From Bacillus sp. EB01 (lineage in GTDB: Bacteria; Bacillota; Bacilli; Bacillales; Cytobacillaceae), in contig NZ_HG964497.1 in the NCBI RefSeq assembly GCF_000613125.1, forward strand, positions 1,374,011 to 1,438,010: DNA of 64,000 nt, read 5' to 3'. The notes under the pieces are model-generated. The model was not told the origin of the DNA, did no database searches, and worked only from the letters and a program-made list of their open reading frames with translations. Positions 6,440 to 15,712 of this stretch are shown here, piece by piece (within the stretch, counting starts at the first letter, position 1; each line of letters opens with the position of its first letter). The position numbers and the translations under genes are program-made.

Positions 6440-8815
6440 CTATTTAATCCTCGTCATTATAAATGTGTTGTCACCGTAGGTGCTGTATTGGTCTCCCCGT
6501 TTTGCTTTTTCTACGGGGATTTTATAGGCGCGGTCGGCAATGATCCAGTCGATTTTATCATCTGCGGCGATGGTAATTTTCATGTTGAGCTTTTCTGTCT
6601 GTCCGGCGACGTAGGTCATCAGGAACGGTTTATCCTTTGGAAATTTTTTCTGAGGAAGGTCGACGTTTTTACCATTGACTTCAAGCGATGATACGGTAAG
6701 CCCTGTCATCGACTTGACCATGATTTCTTCAGCCGCACTGCCTGATGAAATTTCATATTCCAGCTCACGTAAACCATTTTTCACTTCATCGGCCACAACC
6801 TTGACTTCAGGGCCTTTCAACCCAAACATTTCAGCCTTAGCAAAGGAACTGTTAGGCCAGTTCAGTATCGGAAAGATTTCATTCACATTCCCTTTCTGCA
6901 CGTCTCCATTCACATAGTGTGAAGAATATTCATCCAGTGAATGGCGAGCCACCCAGTACGCCTCCCCCTTATCTGAATCCATCAAATACGTGATGTCACT
7001 AGCCTTTGGATGTTCTTCAGTAGGCTGGGACACGACGCTCACAGTATTGACCCCAACCACAACCAGGCCAGTCACCAACAGCAAAGCCGGAACTGCACCT
7101 CCACCCTGCCTGACACTAAGCAGCAACCCCTGAATCCGTCTGTCGTCCCTCCCAACGCCTGAAACTCCACCAAGCAAACCAAACACTGGCACCAGCAAGG
7201 CTCCCAGCAGTGAGACCAACACCATCAGCACACTGACCAAATTAATTGAAACGAGCATATGCACCAAATAGATGACCGGAACAACAATCAGGAAGGCCGG
7301 AACAGCTGCCACCGCCGCGACCACCATGCTCTTCCAAGTAAACTTCTTTAACCAGAACACCACGTTCATCCCAACCAGAGCGAATAGAAGCGGCCAGACG
7401 AACACATAGCTTCCCGCTTTCAAAAACAAGCTTGTCGCGATAGCAAAGACTAGCCAAACCAGCAAAGCTCCCATCGCCAAGCTGCCCAATTTCATCCTCT
7501 TCCCTGCCCTTGCATATACAAAGCCGAGGAAGGCAAACACAATTAACGAAAACCCAACGAGATATATTTTTCCAAACAAAACGTCCGTACCCATCAGCCA
7601 CGCCATATCTGAAAATAAAGCAGTCATCAACTTCCAGCCACCAAGCCCCATCAGGAACGCCCCGGCTATCACGCCAAGCTGAACGGCAAAGCCGCCAACC
7701 GTACCTTTAACCGATAGCAAACCGCGATTTGAACCATGCACCATAGTTAGAACATACAGCGCAACCACAACCAGCATCAATTGGAATACCATTGACTCCG
7801 GATAGGTAGCCATCACCCCGCCCACAAGATTGAAGAACACTTGATTTCCTTTCCGGTCCTCTCCAAGATCCAACTCGCCGAAATGCCTTACAAGACTCAG
7901 CATATACTCTCCGTGATGCTGAAGGCTATCCTTATCAAGCTCCTCAAGGCTGTCACTCGTCGTATGGTAGTGGCTGACCCCTTCACCAAACGCGAAATTC
8001 ATCCCAGCAAGTCCCGCCTCTTTGAAAATCGAAAGGTCGGTATCATTCGGCAGCATCTTATATAGGCTATAAATAAAAGAATGTGCAACCGGCGATGGCG
8101 CGGCCTCGGCAAACTCCTTCACAAGCCAGCTGTTGTTGTCGCTCGTTTCAAACATGAATGATGGTCCTTCATTCCCGCGCGCTTCGAAATTCAAGACGAG
8201 CCCGACCTCATCGGCCCATGGGTGCTCCCCGACAAAAGCCTTAGCCCCAAGCATCCCGTTTTCTTCGCCGTCTGTTAAAAGAATGATCACATCATTCGCC
8301 AAAGGTCCCTCTTCTTTTAAAATTCTGACCGTTTCAAGAATCGCCGCCACACCTGCCCCGTCATCCGAAACACCTGGACTCCCTGGCACTGAATCGTAAT
8401 GAGCGGCAAGCATAATCGCCTTAGACGAGTCCTTCCCATCAATCCGCGCGACAATATTCTCAACCGTTCCGCCCGTGACAAAGCCTTTTGGCATGTGGAC
8501 TACAGCTGTTTTTTGCACCTCGGGCTCCAATCCAAAGCCTTCGAGCGTCTCAACCAAATAATCACGGACCCTGTCATGTTCCTTAGACCCAAGCGGATGC
8601 GGCCGAACCGCAAACTCCTCCACATATGAAAACGCCCTGTCTGCCGAAAACTCACCAGCATCATCCGTCACCTCAACTGCTTCGGGCGTCCTCAGCTGCA
8701 AAAAACTCGCCGCTATCGCACCAATCAAAATCAGCGCAACAAGTAAATATGTTAAAAAGGGCTTCCCTGCTTTGCCCTCTTTCCCCTTCACTTCCATGTT
8801 CACTACAGTCTTCAT
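6440..8815 (-). CDS. Membrane-bound M28 family metallopeptidase
   Basis: A protein of about 791 residues with an N-terminal membrane anchor (FLTYLLVALILIGAIAASFL), an extracytoplasmic M28 aminopeptidase-like domain (about residues 50-340) and about eight or nine further TM segments, then a C-terminal soluble domain. Zinc-site residues are visible in AAHYDSVPGSPGVSDDGAG (His and bridging Asp), LLTDGEENGMLGA (Glu-Glu), LNFEARGNEG and HYHTTSDS (His). The architecture matches Fxna/ER-aminopeptidase-like bacterial membrane M28 proteins. The start is taken at the ATG at 8815, seven bases after AGGGGG; an adjacent ATG at 8818 is possible. It diverges from a two-component system with a palindrome between them. 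Confidence 0.85.
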   Translation of the reverse strand: MKTVVNMEVKGKEGKAGKPFLTYLLVALILIGAIAASFLQLRTPEAVEVTDDAGEFSADRAFSYVEEFAVRPHPLGSKEHDRVRDYLVETLEGFGLEPEVQKTAVVHMPKGFVTGGTVENIVARIDGKDSSKAIMLAAHYDSVPGSPGVSDDGAGVAAILETVRILKEEGPLANDVIILLTDGEENGMLGAKAFVGEHPWADEVGLVLNFEARGNEGPSFMFETSDNNSWLVKEFAEAAPSPVAHSFIYSLYKMLPNDTDLSIFKEAGLAGMNFAFGEGVSHYHTTSDSLEELDKDSLQHHGEYMLSLVRHFGELDLGEDRKGNQVFFNLVGGVMATYPESMVFQLMLVVVALYVLTMVHGSNRGLLSVKGTVGGFAVQLGVIAGAFLMGLGGWKLMTALFSDMAWLMGTDVLFGKIYLVGFSLIVFAFLGFVYARAGKRMKLGSLAMGALLVWLVFAIATSLFLKAGSYVFVWPLLFALVGMNVVFWLKKFTWKSMVVAAVAAVPAFLIVVPVIYLVHMLVSINLVSVLMVLVSLLGALLVPVFGLLGGVSGVGRDDRRIQGLLLSVRQGGGAVPALLLVTGLVVVGVNTVSVVSQPTEEHPKASDITYLMDSDKGEAYWVARHSLDEYSSHYVNGDVQKGNVNEIFPILNWPNSSFAKAEMFGLKGPEVKVVADEVKNGLRELEYEISSGSAAEEIMVKSMTGLTVSSLEVNGKNVDLPQKKFPKDKPFLMTYVAGQTEKLNMKITIAADDKIDWIIADRAYKIPVEKAKRGDQYSTYGDNTFIMTRIK

Positions 8816-8884
8816 CATCCATCCCCCTAGGAAACTTTGTAGCTTCATTATCGGGCATGGCTGGTCACACCAAACAGTGAACTT

Positions 8885-8918
8885 AGTCATAAAGCTGGTC
8901 ATATGACTTTTTATGACT
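8885..8918. promoter_or_regulatory. Nested palindrome in the peptidase/histidine-kinase divergent region
   Basis: AGTCATAAA (8885-8893) and TTTATGACT (8910-8918) are perfect 9-bp inverted arms around the palindrome GTCATATGAC (8898-8907). Its position between divergent genes marks it as a likely operator, possibly for the adjacent LuxR-type response regulator (inference). Confidence 0.55.
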
Positions 8919-8989
8919 ATTAAAGGAGAATGCCACAACGTGCCGAATTAGTAAGAAGGTCCTATTTTTACAAAAAGAAGGAATTGTTC

Positions 8990-10165
8990 ATGGATAAAAA
9001 AACCGAAGCCCATTGGGTCTATAAAACCGCACAGCTCATCCGAATTATCTGGTTCCTGTTCCACCTCGTGCTTTTGCCTGTATTCATGGAATCGTCCCCA
9101 TCATTATGGATTGTGCTGCCCTTGTTCTTTGCAGCTTTCCTACTCCCACAATGGCCTGGAAAAAGAAAGGCCGATTTCAGTTTTTCCTATCATCCAGTCC
9201 TTGAACTAGTTTTCAGCGGCTTATTCCTAATTGTTGGTTGCTATTTTCTCGGTGAAGTTTCGTCCTTTCTCGCCTATCCAGCCCTTTGTGCAGGGATTTA
9301 CAGCACTTCTGGCAAAAAAAGAGCCTGGCTTTGGGCTGCATTTTCGATAGTGCCCTTCTTGGCTGTGCTTGCCGTCGGACTTGATCACTTCGGGATGGGC
9401 GTCATTGAAGGGGTATTCTTTTACGGTATCGGGATTGCAATTGCAAAGGTGCTAGAAACTGAGCGAAGGGCGAATAGTTTATTAGAAGAAAACCGCCGGC
9501 AGAACCAGCTTTTGGAGGAATACGCGAAGCAGATCGAAAAAATCACCCTGCTGGAGGAACGGAACAGGCTAGCGCGGGACCTTCATGACACAGTCGGCCA
9601 TACCTTTACCTCGGTCATAATGGGACTGGATGCCGCATCGTACCTGATTGAAACCTCACCGGCTAAAGCAAAAGAACAGGTTGAACGGCTCGGGGATGTC
9701 ATGCGCCAATCACTGGGTGAAATACGGACCCATATCCACCAGATTGCCCCCGCCGGAGAACCCGAAGAACTGGCGGCACAGCTAAAAAGAGTCACCAGCC
9801 AATTCGTCCTGCACACCAACATCCAAGTTGATTTCGAGCATACAGTAAAGGGTCCTGCCACCGCGTCCTTGAATATGACACTGACGCTGACCCGCTGCCT
9901 GCAGGAGTCGCTTACAAATGCAGTTCGCCATGGTGGAGCAACATTGATTCTAGTCGCTCTCAATGAAGATCAGTCGAGGGTCACACTCACTATTAAGGAC
10001 AACGGCACCGGCATGGATACTGTAGGTTTTGGATTCGGGTTAAATGGAATGAAAGAGCGGATCGACGCGCTCAATGGAGAATTTAAAATTGAGTCGGGGC
10101 CAGGATCGGGAACTAAGGTCACCTGCTTAGTACCCATTTTAAAGAGGAGGATGGAAAATGATTAA
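8990..10165 (+). CDS. Sensor histidine kinase, NarL/DesK-type (HisKA_3)
   Basis: A 391-residue membrane sensor. Residues about 10-150 contain four to five TM segments. A coiled-coil linker (SLLEENRRQNQLLEEYAKQIEKI, in the 160-185 region) leads to the HisKA_3 dimerisation domain with the phospho-acceptor His in ARDLHDTVGH (about residue 199). A HATPase_c domain follows with ESLTNAVRHGGA (N box), DNGTGMD (G1) and GFGLNGMKERI (G2). The ATG at 8990 has AAGAAGGA upstream; the upstream ATG at 8930 has poor spacing. It overlaps the response-regulator start by eight bases. Lack of a large extracellular domain suggests an intramembrane-type sensor of envelope or membrane state. Confidence 0.9.
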   Translation: MDKKTEAHWVYKTAQLIRIIWFLFHLVLLPVFMESSPSLWIVLPLFFAAFLLPQWPGKRKADFSFSYHPVLELVFSGLFLIVGCYFLGEVSSFLAYPALCAGIYSTSGKKRAWLWAAFSIVPFLAVLAVGLDHFGMGVIEGVFFYGIGIAIAKVLETERRANSLLEENRRQNQLLEEYAKQIEKITLLEERNRLARDLHDTVGHTFTSVIMGLDAASYLIETSPAKAKEQVERLGDVMRQSLGEIRTHIHQIAPAGEPEELAAQLKRVTSQFVLHTNIQVDFEHTVKGPATASLNMTLTLTRCLQESLTNAVRHGGATLILVALNEDQSRVTLTIKDNGTGMDTVGFGFGLNGMKERIDALNGEFKIESGPGSGTKVTCLVPILKRRMEND

Positions 10166-10877
10166 AGTGCTAATCGCCGATGATCAGGAATTGATTCGTG
10201 AGAGCCTTTCGATTGTCCTCGGCGGGGAGGTGGATTTTGATATTGTCGGCACGTGCGGTAACGGAAAAGTTGCCATTGACCAAGTTCAGCTGCATGCTCC
10301 GGACATTGTTTTGATGGACATTAATATGCCCGAAATGGACGGAGTTTCGGCGACGCGGAAAATTAAAGAAGATTTCCCTAAGGTAAAAGTGATCATGCTG
10401 ACAACATTCCAGGAGCTCGACACCGTCCGGGATGCACTCGCAGCGGGAGCTGAAGGATATCTTCTGAAAGCCGTTCATCCCAAAGACTTAGCCGCTGGCA
10501 TTCGCCTCGTCCACCACGGCGGCACACTCATCACCCAGGAAGTGGCCAAACAGCTAATCTCCGAATGGATCAACCCGGTAAGGAATCAGGAGCCTCAGGG
10601 GTCTGTCCCCGGAACCATCCAGCAGGGGTTTGACCCCAGAATCAAAGCCCAACCGGGAACGACTCACCCCGTAAAACCGGAGTCATACGGCCTGACAGAT
10701 CGCGAAACCGAAATCCTGCAACATCTCGCCAAGGGCTCAACAAACAAAGAAATCGCCCGGAAACTATACTTAACCGAAGGCACAGTCAAAAACTACATCT
10801 CCAGCATCTACTCAAAAATGCAAGTCACCAGCCGCCCCAAAGCCATATACAAAGCAAAAGAGGATGGCATCATATAG
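10158..10877 (+). CDS. Response regulator, NarL/FixJ family, with REP-like cores in its linker
   Basis: A 239-residue regulator. The receiver domain has the phospho-acceptor Asp in VLMDINMPEMDG (about residue 54), the conserved Thr in MLTTF and Lys in LLKAVHP. The C-terminal LuxR-type HTH begins near YGLTDRETEILQHLAKG. The linker (about residues 140-175) is longer than usual and Pro/Gln-rich; its DNA holds two copies of the REP core, at 10598-10610 and 10625-10637. The cognate kinase is immediately upstream. Likely targets are the divergent M28 peptidase and its own operon, through the palindrome at 8885-8918. Confidence 0.9.
   Translation: MIKVLIADDQELIRESLSIVLGGEVDFDIVGTCGNGKVAIDQVQLHAPDIVLMDINMPEMDGVSATRKIKEDFPKVKVIMLTTFQELDTVRDALAAGAEGYLLKAVHPKDLAAGIRLVHHGGTLITQEVAKQLISEWINPVRNQEPQGSVPGTIQQGFDPRIKAQPGTTHPVKPESYGLTDRETEILQHLAKGSTNKEIARKLYLTEGTVKNYISSIYSKMQVTSRPKAIYKAKEDGII
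10598..10637 (+). repeat. Two REP-like cores inside the response-regulator coding sequence
   Basis: GGGGTCTGTCCCC (10598-10610) and GGGGTTTGACCCC (10625-10637), each preceded by CA, are in the same orientation and 27 bases apart. Each differs from the genomic core by one base. They are translated in frame as part of the interdomain linker. Confidence 0.65.
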
Positions 10878-10890
10878 GGGGGAGGGGTAA

Positions 10891-10944
10891 GGGTCAGACC
10901 CCTCCTGTGGACTTCCGACCCGCTTTGTCCGTTTGGAGTGGACG
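10891..10944 (+). repeat. REP-like element, copy 4
   Basis: Core GGGTCAGACCC at 10891-10901, then a tail with GTGGACTT, TTTGTCCG and TTGGAGTGGAC. It starts 13 bases after the stop codon of the response regulator, core first. Confidence 0.75.
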
Positions 10945-11060
10945 TCACGTTTTTTTCTATCGAACACCAAGAAGAGGTTAGCGGTTCTAGGATTGATTGC
11001 ACAGAGTTTGATGCCGCCTAATTTTTGTCATCGCCTTCTATGCTATTTCTCTCAAAACCC

Positions 11061-11504
11061 TCAACCCTTTTGCACAGCAACATTAATTCCCTGCCTTTGC
11101 TCAACTGGTGAGGAGAGGACGATTAACGTCGATGATTTACCGTATTTCATTGTCTGGTCAATGAAGGCTTCAAGTGTGCTAACGTCCTGTGTGACAACCT
11201 TGACCAGGTAGCTGTATTGCCCGGCAAGACGGTGGCATTCAGCGACATCGGGATACCCTTCGCAAAATTGGACGAATTGCTTGCATTTATCTGTATCAAA
11301 CAGGACAAACGCAGTAATGTGCTTACCTAATTTCTTTTGATTTATGGAAGCCGAATAACCGGCAATAACCCCTCGGTCCTCAAGTTTCTTCACACGTTCT
11401 GTCACTGACGGCGCTGTCAGGCCAATTGCTTTTCCAAGCTCCGTCATCGGTACCCTCGCATTTTCGGCCAACCTTTGTAAAATCAACCCATCGATTTCGT
11501 CCAT
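11061..11504 (-). CDS. Lrp/AsnC family transcriptional regulator
   Basis: A 147-residue regulator with an N-terminal winged HTH (MDEIDGLILQRLAENARVPM, then GLTAPSVTERVKKLEDRGVI) and a C-terminal RAM ligand-binding domain (ITAFVLFDTD ... DVAECHRLAGQYSYLVKV). Family members bind amino acids or related ligands and often control a divergent gene. Here the divergent neighbour is an isochorismatase-like hydrolase 147 bases away, and the AT-rich spacer is the likely regulatory region. Confidence 0.88.
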   Translation of the reverse strand: MDEIDGLILQRLAENARVPMTELGKAIGLTAPSVTERVKKLEDRGVIAGYSASINQKKLGKHITAFVLFDTDKCKQFVQFCEGYPDVAECHRLAGQYSYLVKVVTQDVSTLEAFIDQTMKYGKSSTLIVLSSPVEQRQGINVAVQKG

Positions 11505-11651
11505 GAAAACCCCTCTTTCAACTTAAAGGTAAATCCCAAATAATTCATAAGAAATTAATGTAAATAATTAGTTCCACCTTAATTATCCGATGTATCCGGA
11601 ATCGAATCAATTGTAAAATTCATTTATTAAGCCAAAGGGGGATCTTTAACG
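11505..11651. promoter_or_regulatory. AT-rich divergent promoter region (Lrp / hydrolase)
   Basis: A 147-base spacer with several AATTA/TAATT tracts typical of Lrp-type binding regions. GGGGGATC lies before the hydrolase ATG. Exact promoter boxes could not be assigned. Confidence 0.35.
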
Positions 11652-12239
11652 ATGGTTCAAACTACACTGGAGCAAAATGTACCGCTGATTATCATTGATG
11701 TACAGAAATTTTTCCATAATCCAAGGTGGGGCAAGCGGAACAACCCGCATGCAGAAGAAAACATGCTCAGGCTTCTTGCAGCATGGCGCGAAACCGGAAG
11801 ACCGGTCATCCACATTCACCACATATCGGAAACCCCAGAGAGTACCTGGTCAGATTACGAAAAAGCAATGCGTGAGCCAAAAACTGGGTTCGATCCGCTC
11901 CCACACGAACCTATTCTTCGCAAAACCGTCAACAGCTCCTTCATCGGGACCAACCTCGAGCAAAGGCTTAGGGATATGGGAGCACAAAACGTGATCATCG
12001 TTGGGCTTACAACAAACCATTGCGTAGAAACTACAACCCGAATGGCCGGCAATCTTGGTTTCAGTCCTTACTTGGTCACTGATGCCACAGCCACCTTCGA
12101 CCGTCTTGGCCCGGATGGAAAGCTATTTCCCGCACAAATGATTCATGATATGACCATGGCAAATTTGCATGACGAGTTTGCGACTATCATCACCACAGTT
12201 GAAATTTTGGAAAAACTAAAAACGGTTCAGCCTAATTAA
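11652..12239 (+). CDS. Isochorismatase-like cysteine hydrolase
   Basis: A 195-residue cysteine hydrolase. The catalytic triad is visible: Asp in LIIIDVQKFF (about residue 17), Lys in EPILRKTVNSSF (about 96) and Cys in GLTTNHCVETTTRMAG (about 128). Members hydrolyse amides, N-carbamoyl compounds or isochorismate. The lack of menaquinone or siderophore genes nearby argues against true isochorismatase. Regulation by the divergent Lrp protein would fit an amide or amino-acid-derived substrate (inference). The protein is probably cytosolic, since no signal peptide is seen. Confidence 0.85.
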   Translation: MVQTTLEQNVPLIIIDVQKFFHNPRWGKRNNPHAEENMLRLLAAWRETGRPVIHIHHISETPESTWSDYEKAMREPKTGFDPLPHEPILRKTVNSSFIGTNLEQRLRDMGAQNVIIVGLTTNHCVETTTRMAGNLGFSPYLVTDATATFDRLGPDGKLFPAQMIHDMTMANLHDEFATIITTVEILEKLKTVQPN

Positions 12240-12247
12240 AACAACTA

Positions 12248-12276
12248 GGGAGAGGCAGTACGCTTCTCCCCTTTCT
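12248..12276 (+). terminator. Terminator of the cysteine hydrolase gene
   Basis: GGGAGAGG pairs with CTTCTCCC (12248-12270), followed by CTTTCT, nine bases after the stop. Confidence 0.65.
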
Positions 12277-12867
12277 ATTAATCACAAATTCATCCCACCA
12301 GAAAAAATACCTTAGAAGATCTTTTGGAGAGCCTAAACCAAGTGCTCAAACGTTCTTGTTGGCAGGAATCCGTAATCCCTCATTAATAATACTGTTTGGC
12401 ACAGCGACTCCCCTGAGGCCCCATGTACTCGCGGACATCGCCGTCACCCCGGAAGTACTCTTTTTTTCAAACCTATTTAGAAAATTGGCCTCCACCATCA
12501 AAAATCCTATTTAAAAATGGCAACTCACCTACGCCTCCAATTTAATAGTAGCTACAGAAAACCAATGAATTTAATCGGACAAATTGTCAAGAGAAAATAA
12601 GGAAATTTGTCGCTTTCCTAACCATTATGTGAATAATTTGTAGATAATGTAAAATATTGTAGAATTAGCAAAAAATAAGGATTAAAATTTTAGTAGGTTT
12701 TTATTTTACAAAAGTGTTTGGAGGGATGAAAAACAGCTAGATGGTAACGTCTCATGTCAATTTTTTTAGGTAGGTTAATTAAGCTTTAGAGAAAAAAGAG
12801 AAGGCCAGAGTTAAATCTGAAAAGATGTACACTCACCTGGCCAAGGATTCCTAGAGGAGGGAAAATC
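12277..12867. other. Gene-free stretch upstream of the LPDTA surface protein
   Basis: About 590 bases. Short open frames at 12300-12510 have no ribosome binding site or recognisable family. Near the 3' end GGCCAG (12803-12808) can pair with CTGGCC (12837-12842), giving a long-loop hairpin in the leader of the surface-protein mRNA. No gene is supported. Confidence 0.5.
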
Positions 12868-14586
12868 TTGAGATTTTTCAAACAAAAGTGGATAGTTCTT
12901 ACTGTATTATTCGGCCTGCTATCAGGTACCGTGGCCCCAACCATTCAGGTAGCATTAGCCGAAACAAGCTATATTACTGTTGCTAAGGCAATTGCCGACT
13001 ACAAAGCTGGCGATGCTTCAGAAAAAACAGTTAGAGGTTACATCGTTGGTTCCTCTGTTTCTGGCAGCATCAGGACACCCAAAAGTGATTTAAACATTTT
13101 GATTGCAGACAGTACAACAGAAACAGCAAAGGGAAATATTATTTATATAAAATTAAAAGGTGTTAATGCTTCAGCATTCGGTTTAGTTTCACACCCTGAA
13201 AACAAAGGCAAACTTGTTGAAGTAACCGGTACTTTCAGTGCTACTGGCATTGATGCTTTTACTGCTATAGACGGTTTAACAGTTATTAAATTTGCAACTC
13301 CTGAGGAGCCTGTATCTCCTGAAGAACCTGTGACTCCGGAAGAGCCTGTGACTCCGGAAGAGCCTGTAACTCCAGAAGAGCCTGTGACTCCTGAAGAGCC
13401 TGTAACTCCTGAAGAGCCTGTGACTCCTGAAGAGCCTGTAACTCCAGAAGATCCCGGTACTCCAACTGATCCTGGTACGACTGAACCTATTACTGTTGCT
13501 AAAGCCATTGCCAATTACAAAGCTGGCGATGCTACAGAAAAAACCATCAGAGGATACATCGTTGGTTCCTCTGTTTCGGGCAATATCAGGACACCAAAAA
13601 GTGATTCAAACATTTTGATTGCAGACAGTGCAACAGAAACAGCAAAGGGAAATATTATTTTTATAAAATTAATAGGTGATAATGCTTCAGCATTCGGTTT
13701 AGTTTCACACCCTGAAAACAAAGGCAAACTTGTTGAAGTAACCGGTACTTTCAGTGCTACTGGTATTGATGCTTTCACTGCTATAGACGGTTTAACAGTT
13801 ATTAAATTTGCAACTCCTGAGGAGCCTGCATCTCCTGAAGATCCTGGAACACCGGAAGAGCCTGTGACTCCTGAAGAACCTGTAACTCCAGAAGATCCCG
13901 GTACTCCAACTGATCCTGGTACTCCAACCGATCCTGGTACTCCAACCGATCCTGGTACTCCAACCGATCCTGGAACACCTACTGATCCTGGTACTCCAAC
14001 CGATCCTGGAACGCCTACCGATCCTGGTACTCCAGTTGATCCTGGAACACCTACCGATCCTGGAACACCTACCGATCCTGGTACTCCAGCTGATCCTGGA
14101 ACGCCAACTGACCCAGGCACAACCGATCCAGGCACTGGCGAAGAACCTGGTACTGGCGAAGAACCTACCACTGGTGAAGAACCTACCACTGGCGAAGAGC
14201 CGACTACTGGCGAAGAACCTACCACTGGTGAAGAACCTACCACTGGCGAAGAACCTACCACTGGTGAAGAACCTACCACTGGTGAAGAACCTACTACTGG
14301 TGAAGAACCTACTACTGGTGAAAAACCTACTACTGGTGAAGAACCTACTACTGGCGAAGAACCAGCAACTGATGATGAAACTGTCACTCCTGATGATGAA
14401 GCTATAACAAATGATGAAGAAACTACAGATGAGACTGCAACACCAGCAGAAGAGGAAACAAACAGCAAAGAAACTAATGAACTTCCAGACACCGCAACAA
14501 ATGCTAACAACTATATGATGCTAGGTGCATTAATGATTACTGCTGGTCTTCTGATTGCTATTAGAACTAGGAAAATTAGATTCTAA
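12868..14586 (+). CDS. Wall-anchored repeat protein with two DUF6359/YhcR-OB-like domains and LPDTA signal
   Basis: A 572-residue surface protein starting at TTG eight bases after GAGGAGGG. It has a signal peptide (residues 1 to about 32). Two nearly identical ~109-residue domains ([14 protein letters not shown]... and [14 protein letters not shown]..., about residues 36-144 and 208-316) resemble the OB-fold-like YhcR/DUF6359 family. After the first domain come about eight PEEPVT repeats. After the second come about fifteen PTDPGT-type repeats, then about fourteen TGEEPT repeats. An acidic stretch precedes the sorting signal LPDTA, a C-terminal TM segment and the basic tail RTRKIRF. In B. subtilis LPDTA/S proteins are attached by the class-D-like sortase YhcS; no sortase gene lies in this window. 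The repeats would extend the domains through the wall. Ligand unknown. Confidence 0.85.
   Translation: MRFFKQKWIVLTVLFGLLSGTVAPTIQVALAETSYITVAKAIADYKAGDASEKTVRGYIVGSSVSGSIRTPKSDLNILIADSTTETAKGNIIYIKLKGVNASAFGLVSHPENKGKLVEVTGTFSATGIDAFTAIDGLTVIKFATPEEPVSPEEPVTPEEPVTPEEPVTPEEPVTPEEPVTPEEPVTPEEPVTPEDPGTPTDPGTTEPITVAKAIANYKAGDATEKTIRGYIVGSSVSGNIRTPKSDSNILIADSATETAKGNIIFIKLIGDNASAFGLVSHPENKGKLVEVTGTFSATGIDAFTAIDGLTVIKFATPEEPASPEDPGTPEEPVTPEEPVTPEDPGTPTDPGTPTDPGTPTDPGTPTDPGTPTDPGTPTDPGTPTDPGTPVDPGTPTDPGTPTDPGTPADPGTPTDPGTTDPGTGEEPGTGEEPTTGEEPTTGEEPTTGEEPTTGEEPTTGEEPTTGEEPTTGEEPTTGEEPTTGEKPTTGEEPTTGEEPATDDETVTPDDEAITNDEETTDETATPAEEETNSKETNELPDTATNANNYMMLGALMITAGLLIAIRTRKIRF
13297..14370 (+). repeat. 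Tandem coding repeats of the LPDTA protein
   Basis: Three short-period tracts, each built of 18-base units: PEEPVT (about 13297-13450), PTDPGT-like (about 13880-14130) and TGEEPT (about 14131-14360). The two flanking domains also form a long direct repeat (about 12970-13300 and 13486-13815). Copy-number change by slippage or recombination is expected. Confidence 0.85.
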
Positions 14587-14591
14587 CAATC

Positions 14592-14635
14592 AACCATCCC
14601 AATTCTTCGGAATAGGGATGGTTTTTCATTTTTTT
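14592..14635 (+). terminator. Terminator of the LPDTA protein gene
   Basis: AACCATCCC (14592-14600) / GGGATGGTT (14615-14623), followed by TTTCATTTTTTT. Confidence 0.9.
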
Positions 14636-14740
14636 ACACCTTTTGACAAAAATATAAATTTCTCCATAATACTATAGTCACGACTTCAATTTTTTGGTAT
14701 TCTAGTAGAAGCCTTTTAACTAATTTTGGAGGATACAACC

Positions 14741-15667
14741 TTGAGAACTGAAAAAAAGAAAAAGAAACGCTGGCTTAAATTCACCCTTGTCACTTTATTA
14801 GTTTTAGCATTAGCGGTAGGAACATATGCCTTTACAGTATATAGATCATTAAACGCTGCAGTTGATGATATGCATCTGCCAATTAACCGCGACAAATCAC
14901 CAAAACGGACTGAACAAGTAACACTAACTAAAAAAGAACCTTTTTCTATCCTGGTTCTCGGTGTTGACGAGCGTCAAGGTGACCGTGGCCGCTCCGATAC
15001 AATGATCGTCCTGACCGTAAACCCTAACCAGAATTCTGTTAAAATGCTAAGTATCCCCCGTGATACTCGTGCTGAAATTGTTGGCAGAGGAACAGAGGAT
15101 AAACTAAATCACGCCTATGCCTTCGGCGGTGTGGAAATGTCAATGGACAGTATTGAGCAATTTCTTGATATTCCGATTGATTATTATGCTCAAATAAATA
15201 TGGAAGGGTTCAAGGATATCGTTGATGCTGTAGGTGGAGTAACAGTCATGAATTCATTCGAATTCTCCTCCGATGGTGAAACTTTCCCGAAAGGCCAAAT
15301 CACGCTAGATGGAGACTCCGCGCTAAAATATGCAAGAATGAGATACGAGGACCCACGAGGAGACTTCGGCCGTCAGAACAGACAGCGCGATATTATCCAG
15401 GCGGTAATTAAGGAAGGTGCGTCCCTTTCTTCCCTAACTAACTATGGCGATATTTTCGGAGCACTAGGTAAAAACGTTCGTACCAACCTCCAGTTTGAAC
15501 AAATGATGGATATCCAGAAAAATTACCGATCTGTCGTCGGTGATGTTCAGCAGATGGAAATCAAAGGCGGCGGCAAATTAATCAATAAGATTTATTACTA
15601 TCTGGTTCCTGAGGAAGAACATGCCCGAATACAGACCGAACTGAAACAGCACCTCGAAATAAACTAA
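14741..15667 (+). CDS. LytR-CpsA-Psr (LCP) family protein
   Basis: A 308-residue type II membrane protein. A Lys-rich cytosolic start (EKKKKKRWLK) leads to one TM segment (about residues 12-33) and an extracellular LCP domain: SILVLGVDERQGDRGRSDTMIVLTV (in two blocks), SIPRDTRAEI, DKLNHAYAFGG and YARMRYEDPRGDFGRQNRQRDI. Conserved Arg and Asp residues of the polyprenyl-phosphate/metal site are present. LCP proteins attach teichoic acids or other glycopolymers to peptidoglycan. The TTG at 14741 is chosen because GGAGG lies eight bases upstream; an upstream in-frame TTG overlaps that site. The neighbouring wall-anchored protein gene is separated by a terminator. Confidence 0.9.
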   Translation: MRTEKKKKKRWLKFTLVTLLVLALAVGTYAFTVYRSLNAAVDDMHLPINRDKSPKRTEQVTLTKKEPFSILVLGVDERQGDRGRSDTMIVLTVNPNQNSVKMLSIPRDTRAEIVGRGTEDKLNHAYAFGGVEMSMDSIEQFLDIPIDYYAQINMEGFKDIVDAVGGVTVMNSFEFSSDGETFPKGQITLDGDSALKYARMRYEDPRGDFGRQNRQRDIIQAVIKEGASLSSLTNYGDIFGALGKNVRTNLQFEQMMDIQKNYRSVVGDVQQMEIKGGGKLINKIYYYLVPEEEHARIQTELKQHLEIN

Positions 15668-15673
15668 ATTTTG

Positions 15674-15712
15674 AACAAGCGGCTATTAATGAATAGCCGC
15701 TTGTTTGTTATA
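15674..15712 (+). terminator. Terminator of the LCP gene
   Basis: A 14-bp perfect stem AACAAGCGGCTATT / AATAGCCGCTTGTT (15674-15705) with a four-base loop and a T-rich tail. Confidence 0.9.

Noticed and set aside
12300-12510. Two overlapping short plus-strand frames in the gap before the LPDTA gene
   Set aside because: No start with a ribosome binding site and no recognisable family; the frames overlap each other, so at most one could be real.
13143-14510. Long antisense frames opposite the LPDTA gene
   Set aside because: They are an outcome of the 18-base Pro/Glu/Thr repeats, which are open in several frames.
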